Both the position numbers and the translations under genes were made by a program. The notes under the pieces are model-generated. The model was given only the letters and a program-made list of their open reading frames with translations. It was not told the origin of the DNA and ran no database searches. Positions 38,248-50,582 of a stretch of 64,000 nt of DNA are shown in pieces; position 1 is the first letter of the stretch; every line of letters begins with the position of its first letter. The DNA comes from Sporodiniella umbellata (lineage: Eukaryota; Mucoromycota; Mucoromycetes; Mucorales; Rhizopodaceae): NCBI GenBank assembly GCA_025677835.1, contig JAIXMR010000053.1, forward strand, positions 1 to 64,000, read 5' to 3'.

Positions 38248-39059
38248 CTTTTGAATCGATGGCTATCTAAAAGTGAAGAAAAAAAAAAAGTAAAAGTAAA
38301 AAAAAGTAAAAAAAAAACAAAAAAAACAAAAATAATCCTAATGCAGTTCTATTTTTATGAGTTTAGAAACTGAGATGGTCTGTTGGTGGTTTTCTAACAG
38401 GTGCTGCTTTTAAGTCGCCGAAAGAACCTCGAGCCAGTGTTGGAATACGACTCTATGGAGGCAGTGCTTATGTCGTATTGACCTAATCCTATCTCCCAAA
38501 AAAAGAAAAGTGCCAGTAACGTGAAACAAACAGTGCCTTTTCTAAACATATTACGTGTGTGTTTGTACGCTCTTGTTTATCTTTGATCCATAAGCTATTC
38601 TGGTGTCTATCGATTCACACAAAGAAAAACAAGTTTTTTTTTTTTTTTTTTTTTTTTTTTTGGGAAACCTTGACAGAACCTATGCCTAAAAAAGCTAAAC
38701 AGCTGGCTACTGCTTTTCAACACAAGTTTGGCTGTCTATTCTCTCACCCACTTGTTTTTTCCCATTCTTTCCCATTCCAGAAAATAAAAATTACGCACTT
38801 TCAATGTAGAACAAAAATAGATAAGCCTAGATACACGCCATCTCGGTTCACGTCCAAGAGAGATTAGCTGAAAGAGCTCAGTCTTTTGCTCACTGTAACG
38901 ATCTTTGCCTTTGGACCAAAAGCAGAATCACAAAACAATCTATCGGAGAGTACTTTTTTTTTTTTTTTTTTTATTTATTTATTTCTTTTTCTTTTTTTCA
39001 AACCGAGTATGTACACAGGATAAGAAGGAGTAAAAAAAGAAGGAGAGAAAAAGGGAATG

Positions 39060-39091
<32 letters not shown>

Positions 39092-39156
39092 CGTATATAA
39101 AAGAGATGGAGAGCTTTTTTTTTTTTTTTTTTTTAAAAAAAAGAGATTTCCGAAAT
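38248..39156. other. Intergenic DNA between GSY promoter and SBH1 3' end
   Basis: No gene supported. Contains T-runs at about 38634-38660 and 38956-38971, an A29-type run at about 39061-39089 and a T20A8 tract at 39115-39142 directly after the SBH1 stop, which may belong to its 3' processing region. Confidence 0.55.
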
Positions 39157-39707
39157 CTAAGCCAAGAATCTACCCACGATGTGAAGACCAAAGACAGAGG
39201 CAATAAAGGTCAAAGAAAGAACCAAGACAACCACAGGATCACTAACAGACTGAGCGTTAATGACTCGGTTGGATGCTGTTAGACTTTTCACTTACACTCG
39301 AAGTCCAGGCGCATCATCAGAATAGATGCTCATCATGTTGGATGTGCTGCCTCCTGGCATACCTCCACGTCCAGTGTTGTTTGTGTTGGAACGAGATGTA
39401 ACGCGCTTTCTAAGGTGGTGGTTTTAAAAAGAAAATAAGTACTCCATTGGCTTAGGCCATCATTCATCATCTTTTTTTTTTTTTTTTTTTTTTGCAAGTG
39501 CTATGGCCACCACGGTTGTAAGAAAAAAATCCCTTTGTCTCTTTGTTTTTGAATTTTTATAGACAAGTTGCTCGTAGACATGACTGCAAAAAAAAAAAAA
39601 CAAGTATTTACCTGATGGTGCCTTTGGGAGTGGAATCAGCCTAGAGAATCAAAGTGGTTTTTGGTTAGAGAGTTTGCAGTGAGAGAAAGAGTAAGAAGAA
39701 ATACCAT
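39157..39707 (-). CDS. SBH1: Sec61 beta subunit of the ER translocon
   Basis: Small tail-anchored component of the Sec61 protein-conducting channel. Spliced length is 76 residues. The ATG at 39705-39707 is alone in exon 1: a GTATTT donor follows directly and the next exon begins ADSTPKGTIR. A third exon gives RKRVTSRSNTNNTGRGGMPG and SNMMSIYSDDAPGLRV, and the last exon gives the membrane anchor DPVVVLVLSFTFIASVFGLH with the end IVGRFLA. The MM..YSDDAPGL(K/R)VDP signature is characteristic of the family. It is divergent from the acyltransferase gene with about 325 bp between start codons. Confidence 0.92.
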
Positions 39708-40033
39708 TTGAGTTGGATGTGGAAAAGAAAGAAAGTGCAATAAAAAAATCCAAAAGAAAAAAAAAAAAAAAAATAAATAAATGTTGTACTGAACTGTTGT
39801 GGTTCAGTGATTGGCTGGTTTTTCTTACCAATAAAACATCCAAGAGACAGAGCCTTTTTTGACAAAAAAAAAAAGAAATCCACCAATAAGCTTTCTATTT
39901 CTCTTTTTGGAATAGGAGTGAAAGACGATTCCAGGTCACATGCTATCACATGGAAAGTAAGAGGATTTTGGTACCTGAAGATATAGTTTTTTTTCTTTCT
40001 TTTTTATTCTTATTTTATTCTTATTAGTTGAGG
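39708..40033. promoter_or_regulatory. Shared divergent promoter interval (SBH1 / acyltransferase)
   Basis: 326 bp separate the two outward-facing start codons. It has an A18-type run (about 39756-39773) and T-rich blocks next to the acyltransferase ATG. No specific binding site was identified. Confidence 0.5.
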
Positions 40034-42228
40034 ATGGCAGACGTGATAGCATTTTATGCATTGGATGGGATTTTCAAAGTGATTACTCACATCTTTTTTC
40101 GTGAAGTGAAGACAAGCGACGCCCATCTTGTGCCGACGACAGGACCCTGTATATTTATTGTAGGCCCTCATGCTAATCAGTTTGTAGACGGCGTCGTTTT
40201 CTTGAGCAACAACCCTCGTACTTCTTATGCGTTGATGGCTGATGTGTCCTACAAGAAGCCTTTGATAGGCCATGTAGGCAAACTATTAAACTCGAGTAAG
40301 CACCGTTCAAAAAAAAAAGAAGGAGGGGAGAGGACCTTACGCTCTAAGAATAGTTCCGGTGGTTCGACCTCAGGACGTATCGACGCAAGGGATTGGAAAA
40401 ATCCGCTATGATCCAGACACTACACCTTATGAAATCCAAGGCATCGATACTCACTTTTGTCGTCAACTACAACCCAAAGATTCCATCTTCTTTGGCAATA
40501 GCCATAAAGTGCATGTAGATCAAATCCTTTCCGATACACGGCTAACGATTCAATTCGGTATTCAATTGGCAAAAGAAGAAAAGGGGCGATGGTTTGAGTA
40601 CAAAAGCTCACCCTACATCAACCAGACCGCGGTCTACCAAGAAACTTACCGTTATCTTAATCAGGGGGAATGTGTTACCCTCTTTCCTGAAGGAGGAAGC
40701 CACGATCGATCCGAGATGTTGCCTTTGAAAGGTAAGTCTGTTGACAAAAACGCTTGCTGTCCCGACCGTCTCTCCCTCTAGCTGGCTTTGCTGTCATGGC
40801 CTTGGGTGCCGCAGCAGAAAATCCAACGTTGGACATCAAAATCGTGCCTGTCGGGATGAATTATTTTCATCCAGACAAGTTTCGATCCCGTGCCGTCGTT
40901 TCTTTTGGACAGCCTATTCCTATCACGCCAGAACAAGTCGAGTGTTACAAACGTGGAGGTCAAGAAAAACAGTCTGCGATTGCCCAACTTTTGACCCAAA
41001 GTGACGAAGCCTTCAAAGCCATCACCTTCAATGCACCTGATTATGATACCTTGATGGTAAGATACCCAGTCTTTCAACAACAACAACAACAACAAACTCC
41101 TTTATTTAGTTAATCCAAGCCGCCAGAAGACTTTATTCCAACAAGCGATCCCACATAGAACAAGCAGTCAAACTCAATCGCCATTTTGCTTCTTTATGGA
41201 CTCAGTTTAGAGGCAATCCTGATCTGGAAGTGATGGTGAAAAAGTTAAAGTATTACAACGACCTGTTAAGGTTCTTTGGTATTCGTGATCATCAAGTAGA
41301 ACGGCTCAACATCCGACCTTCAAAAGCCATCTTTCAATGTGTCAAAAGGACGACCAAACTTGTCGTCCTTGCCTTACTTCAAATGCCTATGTAAATAGAT
41401 AAAGTGAACAAGAACCATCCTAATCACCGTTGTCTTTGTTAGTTTGATCTCCAATCTACCCTTGATCTGGATTACTAACTATATTAGTAAAATAAAACAA
41501 AAACGTAAAACATCTCTCATCAAACAAAACAGAAAACTAATCTAGGGTTTTGATCAGAGGCATTAGCAGGGTCTTCTGTGAAAATCAGCGGTAAAGATGT
41601 GATTGCTTCATGGAAAGTGATTGTAGTGTCCGTGGCTGCCCCTGCATTGTATGGGTTTTATGCCATGTTGTATTGGCTCTATTTGATCCGTCGACGTCCG
41701 TTCCTGACGCACCTTCAAAAAATACAACGCGCTATCTGTGTTTGGGCCATTCAACCCATACTTACCTATCTTTTGATGCATTCAGGGGATACAGGCACTG
41801 ATATTTACAAGTAAGAAACCCGTCTCTCTCTATATATATATATTTATACATTTTGGTTTTGACCTGTTTCTTAGATCGATCCAACCTCTGTTTTTAGCCA
41901 TTAGGAATCCAGAAGCAGGTGAAATCTTACGACAGATGAGAAAAGATCTTTCAAAAGATATCACGGATTTTGTCAATCGACATGCACCTGAACTAGGTCT
42001 TGATCTTTCCCCCCTTTCCGATCAAAGTAAGCCATTCTCTACAGATAAAACAAAATAAGCTGATCTACATGACCCATAGACACTTCTCACGAAGATCTGT
42101 TTGGATCTGCCTTGATCTCTCAAAGTCAAGTCAGTACCGGTAGTACACCAACTGAGTTTTTGAATTTAGACTCAAGTCTCTCTTCTTCAAATTTTGAAGT
42201 GAGTAGTATTGAATTCGATGAAAATTAA
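40034..42228 (+). CDS. SCT1/GPT2: Glycerol-3-phosphate / DHAP acyltransferase, Gpt2/Sct1-like
   Basis: ER enzyme of the first step in glycerolipid synthesis, transferring acyl groups to the sn-1 position. The ATG at 40034 is used because the upstream codons are not ATG. PlsC-type blocks are visible: acyltransferase motif I VGPHANQFVD (about residues 44-52), VVRPQD after the first intron (acceptor AATAG), and FPEGGSHDR. Then IVPVGMNYFHPDKFRSRAVV and, in the C-terminal half, two hydrophobic membrane regions (LVVLALLQMPI with LISNLPLIWIT, and VIVVSVAAPALYGFYAMLYW). At least seven exons keep phase to TAA at 42226-42228; the last encode a Ser-rich acidic tail (TEFLNLDSSLSSS). The order PlsC domain, then late membrane pair, then phosphorylatable tail is that of fungal Gpt2/Sct1. 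Confidence 0.9.
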
Positions 42229-42288
42229 AAAAAAAAAAAAAAAAAATAGAGACGCCTTCTTTTGAATAAAGAAATAGAGACGCCTTCT

Positions 42289-42319
<31 letters not shown>

Positions 42320-42725
42320 GTGTATGTGTTCTAAAAGGGTAGAGAATGGGTTGCAACCCGATCCAAAGGTATATGACAACCGGTGGCGTTTCAAGGCTTG
42401 ATACTTTGCACTGAAAGACAAAAGCCAGAGAAGCCATTGGCCTGAATCGTGTCATTTTTCATTCATCTTTGGGTTGCTCGAGGTCTTCTGCCAGCTGTTG
42501 ACGTAGTAAGGTACCCTTCAGGGCTTTTTATCGTCAGCAACTTGCTCCTTCAGCTATTTGAACAAGAGAGAGAGAGAGAGTGTGTGTGTGTCTATCGTTT
42601 ACATTGTAGGGAATTTCTTTTATCAGCATGTCGTCTTTGGCCATTTTTTTTTTTTAAAAAGGGGATGGCTTTCTCTCTCGGTGCGTGTAAGCCAAACCTT
42701 GGTATTTTCCATAGCCACCCTGTAC

Positions 42726-42761
<36 letters not shown>

Positions 42762-43207
42762 AGTATCCAAGTCCAAAGAGGTTTGTCAAATCCGGTGACT
42801 TTCAAACCATGTGTTGATAAAAGCATCCGTCTTTCCATGCATCACAGCGTTTCCTTGATTACCATCCAATCGACCCAAACACCCGAGTCAGTCGCATCGG
42901 GTTTTGTTTCTAAAAAGTATTCTTCTTATTTTTGCTAGGTCCAAAGTCCGTCGCGATATACCAACATACCTTTAGTGTTGGTAAAACAAGAAACAGCCCA
43001 AGAAAGACAGAGACTCATTTGAAACTGGCGCACAACTTTTTTTTCTTTTTTTTTGGTCAAGACAGGGCTTATTGAAGCCATATGTCTGATTAATGTCAAG
43101 AGGAGGGGAATCATAGTAAAAACAATCGATGTGCGTTTATTTGATTGATTGAATAATAATAAAAAGAAACCGGAGCTCAGAAGAAGAGTTAAATTTGTTA
43201 AAGGGCA
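42229..43207. other. Intergenic region between convergent acyltransferase and GATA genes
   Basis: Starts with an A20-type run directly after the stop codon and a T12A17 tract (42291-42319). Includes a compound (GA)n(TG)n repeat at about 42565-42592 and a (CT)n repeat at about 42732-42758. Two near-copies of GAGACGCCTTCTT are found at 42249-42290. No gene supported. Confidence 0.55.
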
Positions 43208-44099
43208 TTAAGAACAACACTTGAAACATTTTTCACCTAAAGAAAAAGAGAGTACTGTAAGGATAAATACCTATGTTTGTTTTTTTTTTTTTGATAGATG
43301 AAAGCTTTACATTTGATCGTTCGGTTGATTGAGAACCATCTAGAATAACCATCTTCTTGACAGACAGTACATCTATATTCCCGAACATCTCTCTTTCGAA
43401 TGACTTTGGTACCTTTTTCGTTTGTAACCAACTTTCGGTTTGTTTTAGTAGTTTTTTGACTTTTTGGGAGAAATAAGTACTTTTGAAAGAAAAGGAAGGG
43501 TTGACTTACTAAAGGCCACAAGCATTACATAACAATTGATCTTTTGTATCAACAAGAATACTACGTCTCCAAGATGGTGAACTAGTTGAAAAGCAATTTG
43601 AACAACGCTTTTTTTTCTTTGTGTCATAGATTGAACGATCTCTTTTGACAGAAGCCTTCCTTACTTCCTTTTTGGCGGGTTTGAACTCAAAAGCAGAAGT
43701 ATCCGACTGACTGTCACTGCCACGATGTACGAGAGAAAACGCGTCTCGTTCAGGATACTCATGAGGACTTGCAATGTAATTCTTTTCATGATGGAGACTA
43801 TCGAAACTTCCGGGTGAAAACATGGCCGTGTTAGACACGAGATCGGGCGGGGGTAAAGCGTAGAGATCAGGCCGACTGAGGGTGTATCGAGGCACATACT
43901 GGTATGGCGCAGACATGGCCTCAAATGGTGGGTAGAGCGTGTTCCAGCAAGTATGGCTGGAAGAGTCCACATAGGGATGAACGCTGTTTTCCGGAGAAGA
44001 AAAACTTAAAGATGTATTTTCCATTGGCAGATAATCTATTGGGCAATTAGCCTTCTCAAAACAAAAATAGCTTCTGGCTATCAAATAATTACTTGTCAT
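43208..44099 (-). CDS. GATA-type zinc-finger transcription factor with a second, divergent C4 module
   Basis: Nuclear DNA-binding regulator by family. The first exon (44099 to about 43512) has a Ser/Pro/Tyr-rich N-terminus and a basic stretch before the finger CSNC...WRRS...LLCNACGLY. The finger fits the GATA pattern, but the loop between Cys pairs is about 21 residues, longer than the usual 17-20. Exon 2 (from about 43457) continues QKTTKTNRKLVTNEKG and then YRCTVCQEDGYSRWFSINRT. A further GTAAAG/TTTAG intron joins to IKCEKCFKCCS and a stop at 43208, creating a second C-X2-C-X16-C-X2-C arrangement with a conserved Trp. Without that last intron the protein would end in a low-complexity Lys run. 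Which nitrogen, light or iron pathway it serves cannot be told from sequence. Confidence 0.85.
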
Positions 44100-44292
44100 A
44101 GTTCGATAATAATAAACACTCGAACAATCACAAAAGAGAAACCGTTCAATGCTTTGACAAGGAAAAAAAAGAAAAAAAAAAAAAAGAGAGAAAAAGGTGA
44201 GGAAGAAAAAACTACCTTTTTATATAAAAAAGGTAGCTTCAAAACTTTTTTTTTTGGGTTATTTATTTCATCAAACGGAAAAGGCACTTTGA

Positions 44293-44323
<31 letters not shown>

Positions 44324-44742
44324 CCATTCTCAAACGTTCGAGCTACCGTAATTTTTTTTTTTATAACAAGAAACAGATGTGCTTATTTACTATCAGTATC
44401 ACGGGTATCCATCCATGCTTAATTTATCAGCTTATTCTTTTTTTTTTTTTTTTTTTTTTTGGCTTACTTATTTTTTTCTTTTTTTCTTGAAAAAACATAA
44501 TAAAAGGGAGAAAACAATAACATGCATAGGCTGTTTTCTCCAGTAAACAAATGAAGCAATCATGTGTGATACTTCACATACCAGTAAAAAAAAAAAAACA
44601 AGGTAGTAAGTGTCCAATATAAAGGAGAAGTGTTCTTGTATTTTTTAAAAAAAAAAAAGATTTAGCCACTAACCAAAAAGCTAAATGTATGATAGTTGCA
44701 ATCAAAGTATGTAATGACTGATAAATTTAAAATGAAAAAAAG

Positions 44743-44786
<44 letters not shown>

Positions 44787-45225
44787 CCTACAATTTTTTT
44801 TTTTTCTGATGGAGAAGAGCAAGAGAACCGTTGTTCAAAGGGGGGAAAAAAAAGTAGTACGAAAAGAATATATTTATCTTTCTAAACTTACTTGATCATT
44901 TGGCTGTTGAAAACTGATTCATAGTCCTTTACCTTTGATTGGCGATAATTCTGTATGTCGGCATAAAAAAAAAAAAAGAGGATATTCATTTCAAGTTTCT
45001 TGTGGGGGGCCCCTCTTTTAACCTGAAAACGTAAAGAGTATATCCTGTCTTTGACTTGACTCTTTCACACACACACACACACACACATACACTACCGCAG
45101 TAGGAACAAACCATTGGTTTTGAAGTCTCAATGCAAGCCTTCCACTTTTTTTTTTTTTTTTTTTTTTTTTATTTTTTTTATTGCTATTATTATGATTATG
45201 ATTATGATTATGATTATTACTATTA
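44100..45225. other. Microsatellite-rich intergenic region
   Basis: Divergent flank of the GATA gene on one side and 3' flank of the PSP1 gene on the other. Holds T26-type runs (about 44298-44323 and 44439-44460), an (AC)18 repeat at about 44748-44784, a second (CA)n at about 45067-45087, a T24-type run at 45147-45170 and ATTATG repeats at about 45186-45230. No gene supported. Confidence 0.6.
44748..44784. repeat. (AC)n microsatellite
   Basis: About eighteen AC dinucleotides in an otherwise AT-rich intergenic stretch. The longest dinucleotide repeat in the window. Confidence 0.9.
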
Positions 45226-45456
45226 TTATTGTTTATTTTCTGGTGAAAGATCATCTAATGTGACAGGTTCTGTAACAACACACCTAAAGAAAGAATAGTC
45301 AATATGGAAGAAAAAAAAAAAAGGGGGGGGGAATGTGTGTGTGCCTACATCCAAATACGTGTTTTGTATAACTTGAATAGTTCGCGTACAAGTTCTCTAA
45401 AGTCAATACGATGTTGTGCCTCAAAGTAAAAAGTCAATTTACGACGATCCCTGAAA

Positions 45457-45488
<32 letters not shown>

Positions 45489-47033
45489 TATAAGCAGGGT
45501 ATAGAGATGAGAGAGTTTACCATTGATATTCAGCATCTACGATTTCCATAGGTAATTTGCGATGTTTGATTCTCTGTTGACAGATAGCCAATGCTTTGAG
45601 TTCATCTTGTTCTTTATTCATAAAGGCGTGTATTTCATCAGGTGCAGCCAATCTAAAAATACGCTTGATCATGACCTCCTTTTTAGTTTGTTCTTCATGA
45701 GTAGAGCTAGCCGAATCCAAGCGAGCCTGTTTCTTTTGTTCGAGCGCCATCACCTGAGGGCCTGTGAGGGTATTGGCCACCAGTTTTCCCAGATCTTTCC
45801 CGCGATCCCCTTCGACAATGACCCATTCACCCAGACGCGGATGAAAATGAGGGGAATAGAAAAAGTCAGGTCGTTTGCCTTTGAATTCGACCATACACAA
45901 CGGCCCTTCCATCAGACGGCTCAGGGGTATTCCTTTCCCGAGATCCTGTACGCCTTTTTCTGCACTGTCTGGGATGGCCGTGGGTGTCATCTCGGGTGTA
46001 AAGGTATTGAAGAGGTCAGGTCGAAAGCCCGAATAGTTCAGGATGTGCGTGTTCTCTAGTTGGTCTGCGAGCTGCTGGATGTTGGTAGGCGCGGGCGTGT
46101 TCAAGGTCAGTGACTGTCGACGCATAAGGTGATCTGGAAAACTGTACTCTTGGCCTGATGGACGGCGTCGCTGGAGATGCTCTTTGTCGCCCAAGGACAA
46201 TTCGTTGGTATGAAAGAAGCGAGAGGATCGTCTGGGCTGAATGGGCTCTTCTGGCCCTTCTGGTTCTTGACGGCGACCCGAAAGACGTGTATGCTGCGCA
46301 TGCGAGAGTAAGCCAAAGGCAGCCCCGGATGATTTGGAACGCGACCGAATAAAGGCCAGATCCATCATGTCCACCAGCTCGTCTTCTTCCTGCTCCTCTT
46401 CAGCCATCGGTTCCAACAAACTCTTGAACGGCTGGACATGTTGATAAGGCTCGTCGTAATCGTCATAGCCAAAGAAAGTCGGGTCTTGGCCCATCGAAAA
46501 TGAAAGGCTGCGGTGCTGGCGATAAATGGGCTCCATTGACACCCCAGGTAACATTGGCACAGACAGAATACTGTTGGGAACAACCCCTTCTTCTGGTAAA
46601 ACCGCGTTGGGCGGTATGCTTGTCACAACAGCTGGCTTGCCAGAATCTTCTTCAAAGATGGACGGTCCTTCCCATTGAAAACCACCAAACGATCCCCAAT
46701 TGGCTTCCGAAGCAATAGAACTTCGTCTCACAAGCTCTGGATGCTCCGTCACAGGTGAGTCATGAGGACTGATGGGAATCGCACTGCCTCTTCTCGATGG
46801 ACTGCCCACTGCTTTCCAAGCATTGTCCGTGTTGTTGTTTTTTAAAATAGCCAGCCCACTCTCTTCACTCTATACACAAAATACCTCAGTCATCTCCCCC
46901 TCCTTTTTTTTTTTTTTTAAAAAAAAAACACCTACATTACTGTGTTTGTTATTACTACTTTTCTATTCAATGCCAGTAAAACAAAAGTCAATGTCTGTTG
47001 TTTCCTAAAGCTACACACTACCTGTTGCGACAT
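45226..47033 (-). CDS. PSP1 C-terminal-domain protein
   Basis: Four exons can be joined: MSQQ (ATG 47031-47033), then a long exon starting [13 protein letters not shown] and running to DAEYQW (about 46868-45521), then [20 protein letters not shown] to RIWM, then [18 protein letters not shown] ending at 45226-45228. The N-terminal ~290 residues are low-complexity and Ser/Pro/Arg-rich with putative phosphosites (SPSRRGS, RRSS, RRRPSG). The C-terminal ~130 residues match the conserved PSP1 domain ([18 protein letters not shown], then [16 protein letters not shown], then [20 protein letters not shown]). PSP1 proteins in yeast and trypanosomes are linked to RNA metabolism and suppress DNA-polymerase defects; exact function is unsettled. 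One intron contains a (GA)n tract (about 45456-45483). No start nearer the domain is needed. Confidence 0.87.
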
Positions 47034-47335
47034 ATCGGTAGAATTGGAAATATAAATAAAATCTAAGCGTCTATTGGTGTAAAAGTGTTGCTTGATAAAG
47101 CCTTGGGTTAGGTGTTTTTCTTAAAGAAAAAAGGAGAGTAAAAAGAGTCTTTGTTTTCTTTTTGAAAAATAAAGTGTTGTAAGGGGAGAAGCAAAGAGGA
47201 GTTTGGTTTTTGTAATCAGGTTGATTCAAAGCACTGCTTTTTTCTTTCTTTTTTTGAAACAAGAAAGAAAAGGATAAAAATAAATAATAAATAAAAAGGT
47301 AGCTTTAAACTGGGTTTGAAGGGCACGAATAGCTT

Positions 47336-47366
<31 letters not shown>

Positions 47367-47879
47367 GGGTGGAGAAAGAACAAAGAAATCAGCCTCTCTT
47401 GAGAGTAATTATAGTAAGAAGATCATAGGCCGAGCTTTTAAGTGAAACTGCTGAGAGTGGTGAGTGTGAAAGGGTAAATGTGTGTGTATGTGGGATGGAG
47501 GACACGGGATTGGTTACAGCCTCTGTTTTAAAGTTCCGTGCTCTACCCAAAAGAAGAAAAAGCTAAGATGCATAACAAAGACGGCTGACTCTCCCATCTT
47601 GACATGCTAAAAAGACAGCCAACACAATTAGATCGGATCCTGTTCTGTGGTCATTATAAATCCTAAACGGCTTCACTGTTAAGCAACGGCCGGTGTGTTG
47701 CTGTCTGATTCGACTTTAACAAAGAGCCATGCTTTTGTTGCTCAAACAAATAAAGAAAACACTATCTCTTGAATCCAAACAAACATGAAAACAACCACCA
47801 AAAAAGAAACCATTTGTTTTCGTTTTCTTTCTTTAGCATCCATCACTTTTGATTTTCTCTATCAAACAAAGAGAGAACC
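47034..47879. other. Intergenic region, PSP1 promoter side
   Basis: No gene supported. Includes a T28-type run at about 47338-47366. The right 100 bp is pyrimidine-rich, like gene leaders elsewhere in the window, and leads into the weak candidate gene at 47880. Confidence 0.5.
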
Positions 47880-48180
47880 ATGACAGCCAAGGTATTTTAT
47901 TTATTTATATGTTTTTTTTTTTTTTTTTCAAGTAAGTTTCGAATAGAAGAGGAGTGCATATTTCCTACGCTGATGAGCTTCACTCCGCTAGAGGCTGTGA
48001 ACAGGAATGGACCTTACGCTCAGGCCTCTTACTTTTATAGAAGATGAAGATACCAGACCTATGCTTGCCTCTCTTTTGACCAAATCTATCGTTAACTGGC
48101 CTGTCAACCCTATTGGCATATTCACCGCCTACAAACTGGCTTTCAAAAGTGCCAGGAAATCGTTGGTGAACAAAGACCCT
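47880..48180 (+). CDS. Candidate small gene of unknown function (structure unresolved)
   Basis: A good-context ATG at 47880 (AACCATGACAGCC) is followed by a GTATTT donor and a T-rich intron. An acceptor at AAG/TTTCG near 47937 gives in-phase FRIEEECIFPTLMSFTPLEAV. That frame closes near 48047, but a neighbouring frame beginning at ATG 48007 stays open with protein-like content (LRPLTFIEDEDTRPMLASLL, then IVNWPVNPIGIFTAYKLAFK) up to a T16A9 tract at 48183. The two could be one gene broken by a one-base shift, or two alternatives. I recognise neither. The composition is less AT-biased than surrounding DNA, which is the main reason to list it. Confidence 0.3.
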
Positions 48181-48207
48181 ACTTTTTTTTTTTTTTTTAA
48201 AAAAAAA

Positions 48208-48711
48208 CATACAAAACTTTGGTCTCTAAGATCTTTTAAAAAAAAAATAAAGGTCATTGAATTTACAAAAGAAAGCTTAAAAATGAAATATGTTGTCAGT
48301 CACTGTACTGCTTTTGTTGTATTTTATGTTTTTGGGTCAAGTTTCCCAACCTTTTTTCTTTTAAATTGTCTTCTATTAGGCTTATTTTGAAATGGGTTGT
48401 TTTATGAATTTAAAAGAGCTTGCTGTCAATGCTTTTCTTTTTTTTTTAAAAAAAAAAAAAAAAAACTTTTTCAATGCAAAAGGCTATAGAAACGATACAG
48501 CAGTTTTAGTCGATCACCCAGACAAAATAAAAACAGTGTACATAATGCGGTACGGACGATATAAAAAGTAGACAGTAAAAATCAAGTAGCCAGACATGTC
48601 CACCCAGAACAAGCTGGATCAAGTAGAGATAACTTATTCTTGTAAAAACAGTACGATGAATCGATCTCTATATCACACTTACTGTAAGCGGGTGTATTGC
48701 TGTAGTAAGCG

Positions 48712-48746
<35 letters not shown>

Positions 48747-50041
48747 AGGAGGAGAGCTTAGGTTGATAGAAAAAAAAGGTCATTTTGCTAGATAAAAGTT
48801 TCTGCAGCTCACACTTGGACTGTTTTTATAAGACTTCTAAAGAGAGCCAACAATGGTAAGAATAGACTCAAGAGTTAAAGTGAATGCTCACAGCCTTAAA
48901 ATTTTAGAATTGCTGAATTCTGCAGCATCAAAAGGTCGGCCAAGCTTACAAAAGAGTACAGAATTCCATGTGGAAGCAATGGAGTCAAGTAAATGCTTAT
49001 AAAGCCTTTTTCCGACATTGTTTTCGTTTTCTGTGTACGAATTTCCGAAAAAGGCGGATAACACAAGAAATCTTGTCTTTCCCTCTTTCGTCTGATCTTT
49101 TCTTATCTCGCCAATTATAAATCTGTATTCAAGAACAATGTGGGCTGTTGCCTAAACACCAAAAGAAACAGCAAAGAAAAACAAGGATCGATGGGTATAC
49201 AAAATGCACATATACGTACATATATATATGTGTGTGTGTGTCTATAAGAGTCATTTTGCCACTTGCTTTGGAATTCAAAGAGAAAAAATGAGCGTCCAAA
49301 GTTCCCCATCTTATGCACACAGCAGCCTAAGGTTATGTAAGGTACATCCTTTTATTGTAACACCTTGTATAAATAACAAACAGAAAAAAAAAAAGAGTTC
49401 AAAATCCGAAACTCAAAAACCAAAATTGCTGAAAAAACCCAAGAGATCTAATCCTGTCATCATTCTGCAGGGCACATTATGTCAATCATTCACAATCATC
49501 CTTTCTCCTTTCTTTTTCTCCCTTAAAAAAAAAAAAAAGGCCATTGTGACTACTATTTTTAAAAAACGGATCATTTTTCATTTAATGTCCTGCGGCAATT
49601 TAACTTTGGGTGGGCTAGTTTGTACAACAAGGTTTCTATGGATCCTGATGCACAAACTAGCTTTTCATTGGTAGCAGTTCATGAAAACACTGAATGGAAT
49701 TTCACTGATTTTCAAAACAGTTTTTTTTTTTTTTTTTTTTTTTTTTTCTTTTTATCTTTCATTAACCATGTAGCCTTTATTATATGTGTTTTGCTCACCA
49801 ACACAAACAATGCCAATGAAATACCCTACTCAAGCTCCCAGCGTATACACACACTATCATCAGCTTTTGATGATTACCAATCTCATCCTTCTCAAACCTA
49901 GCATAAAAAAGTGGCACGTTTTCTATCTACTCCAAAACTGTCTATGTTTGTTGTGTACGCGTCAACAGTTACAGACATCCATATACGTTTTCTTTCTTTT
50001 TTTTTTTTTATGGGAGCCATGGATATAGAAAGGGCTGGAGC

Positions 50042-50080
<39 letters not shown>

Positions 50081-50549
50081 AGAACGTGAACGGCCGTCTT
50101 TTAGAACTGCAAAATAAAGCATCCCAACTCACAATAAAAAAGACCTACAGAGTTTCTCTCTTTATCAATTCAACATCCATCGTTGCTATTTTTCACCGTC
50201 TTTGAAAATAATCGGCCGATACATTAAAACACGGAAACGAGGAGAGAAAACATACACACAGAGAGAGAGAGAGGAAGGGGTGTTATTGTGTAAAATGAAT
50301 AACAAAAAAAAAAAAAAAAAAACAGAACCTACGACCAGCACAGTTGAAAAACAAGAGAAAGAAACCCTTTGTGTCTTTGAAACGTTTGTTTATAAAGAAA
50401 AAGTAATTTATTTGATTGGCCCATGGGTTAATATAATATTTTTCTCTGCTATTATTTAAATTTTACTTTTTTTTTTTCTTTCTTAAATCAAACATCTTCT
50501 CTCTTTCTCTCCCTCCCTCATATCTTTGTCGTTAGACCAAAGGACAAAA

Positions 50550-50582
<33 letters not shown>

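Noticed and set aside
38681..38867. Short frame starting MPKKAKQLATAFQHKF
   Set aside because: Lies in the gene-poor gap with no conserved feature; likely chance.
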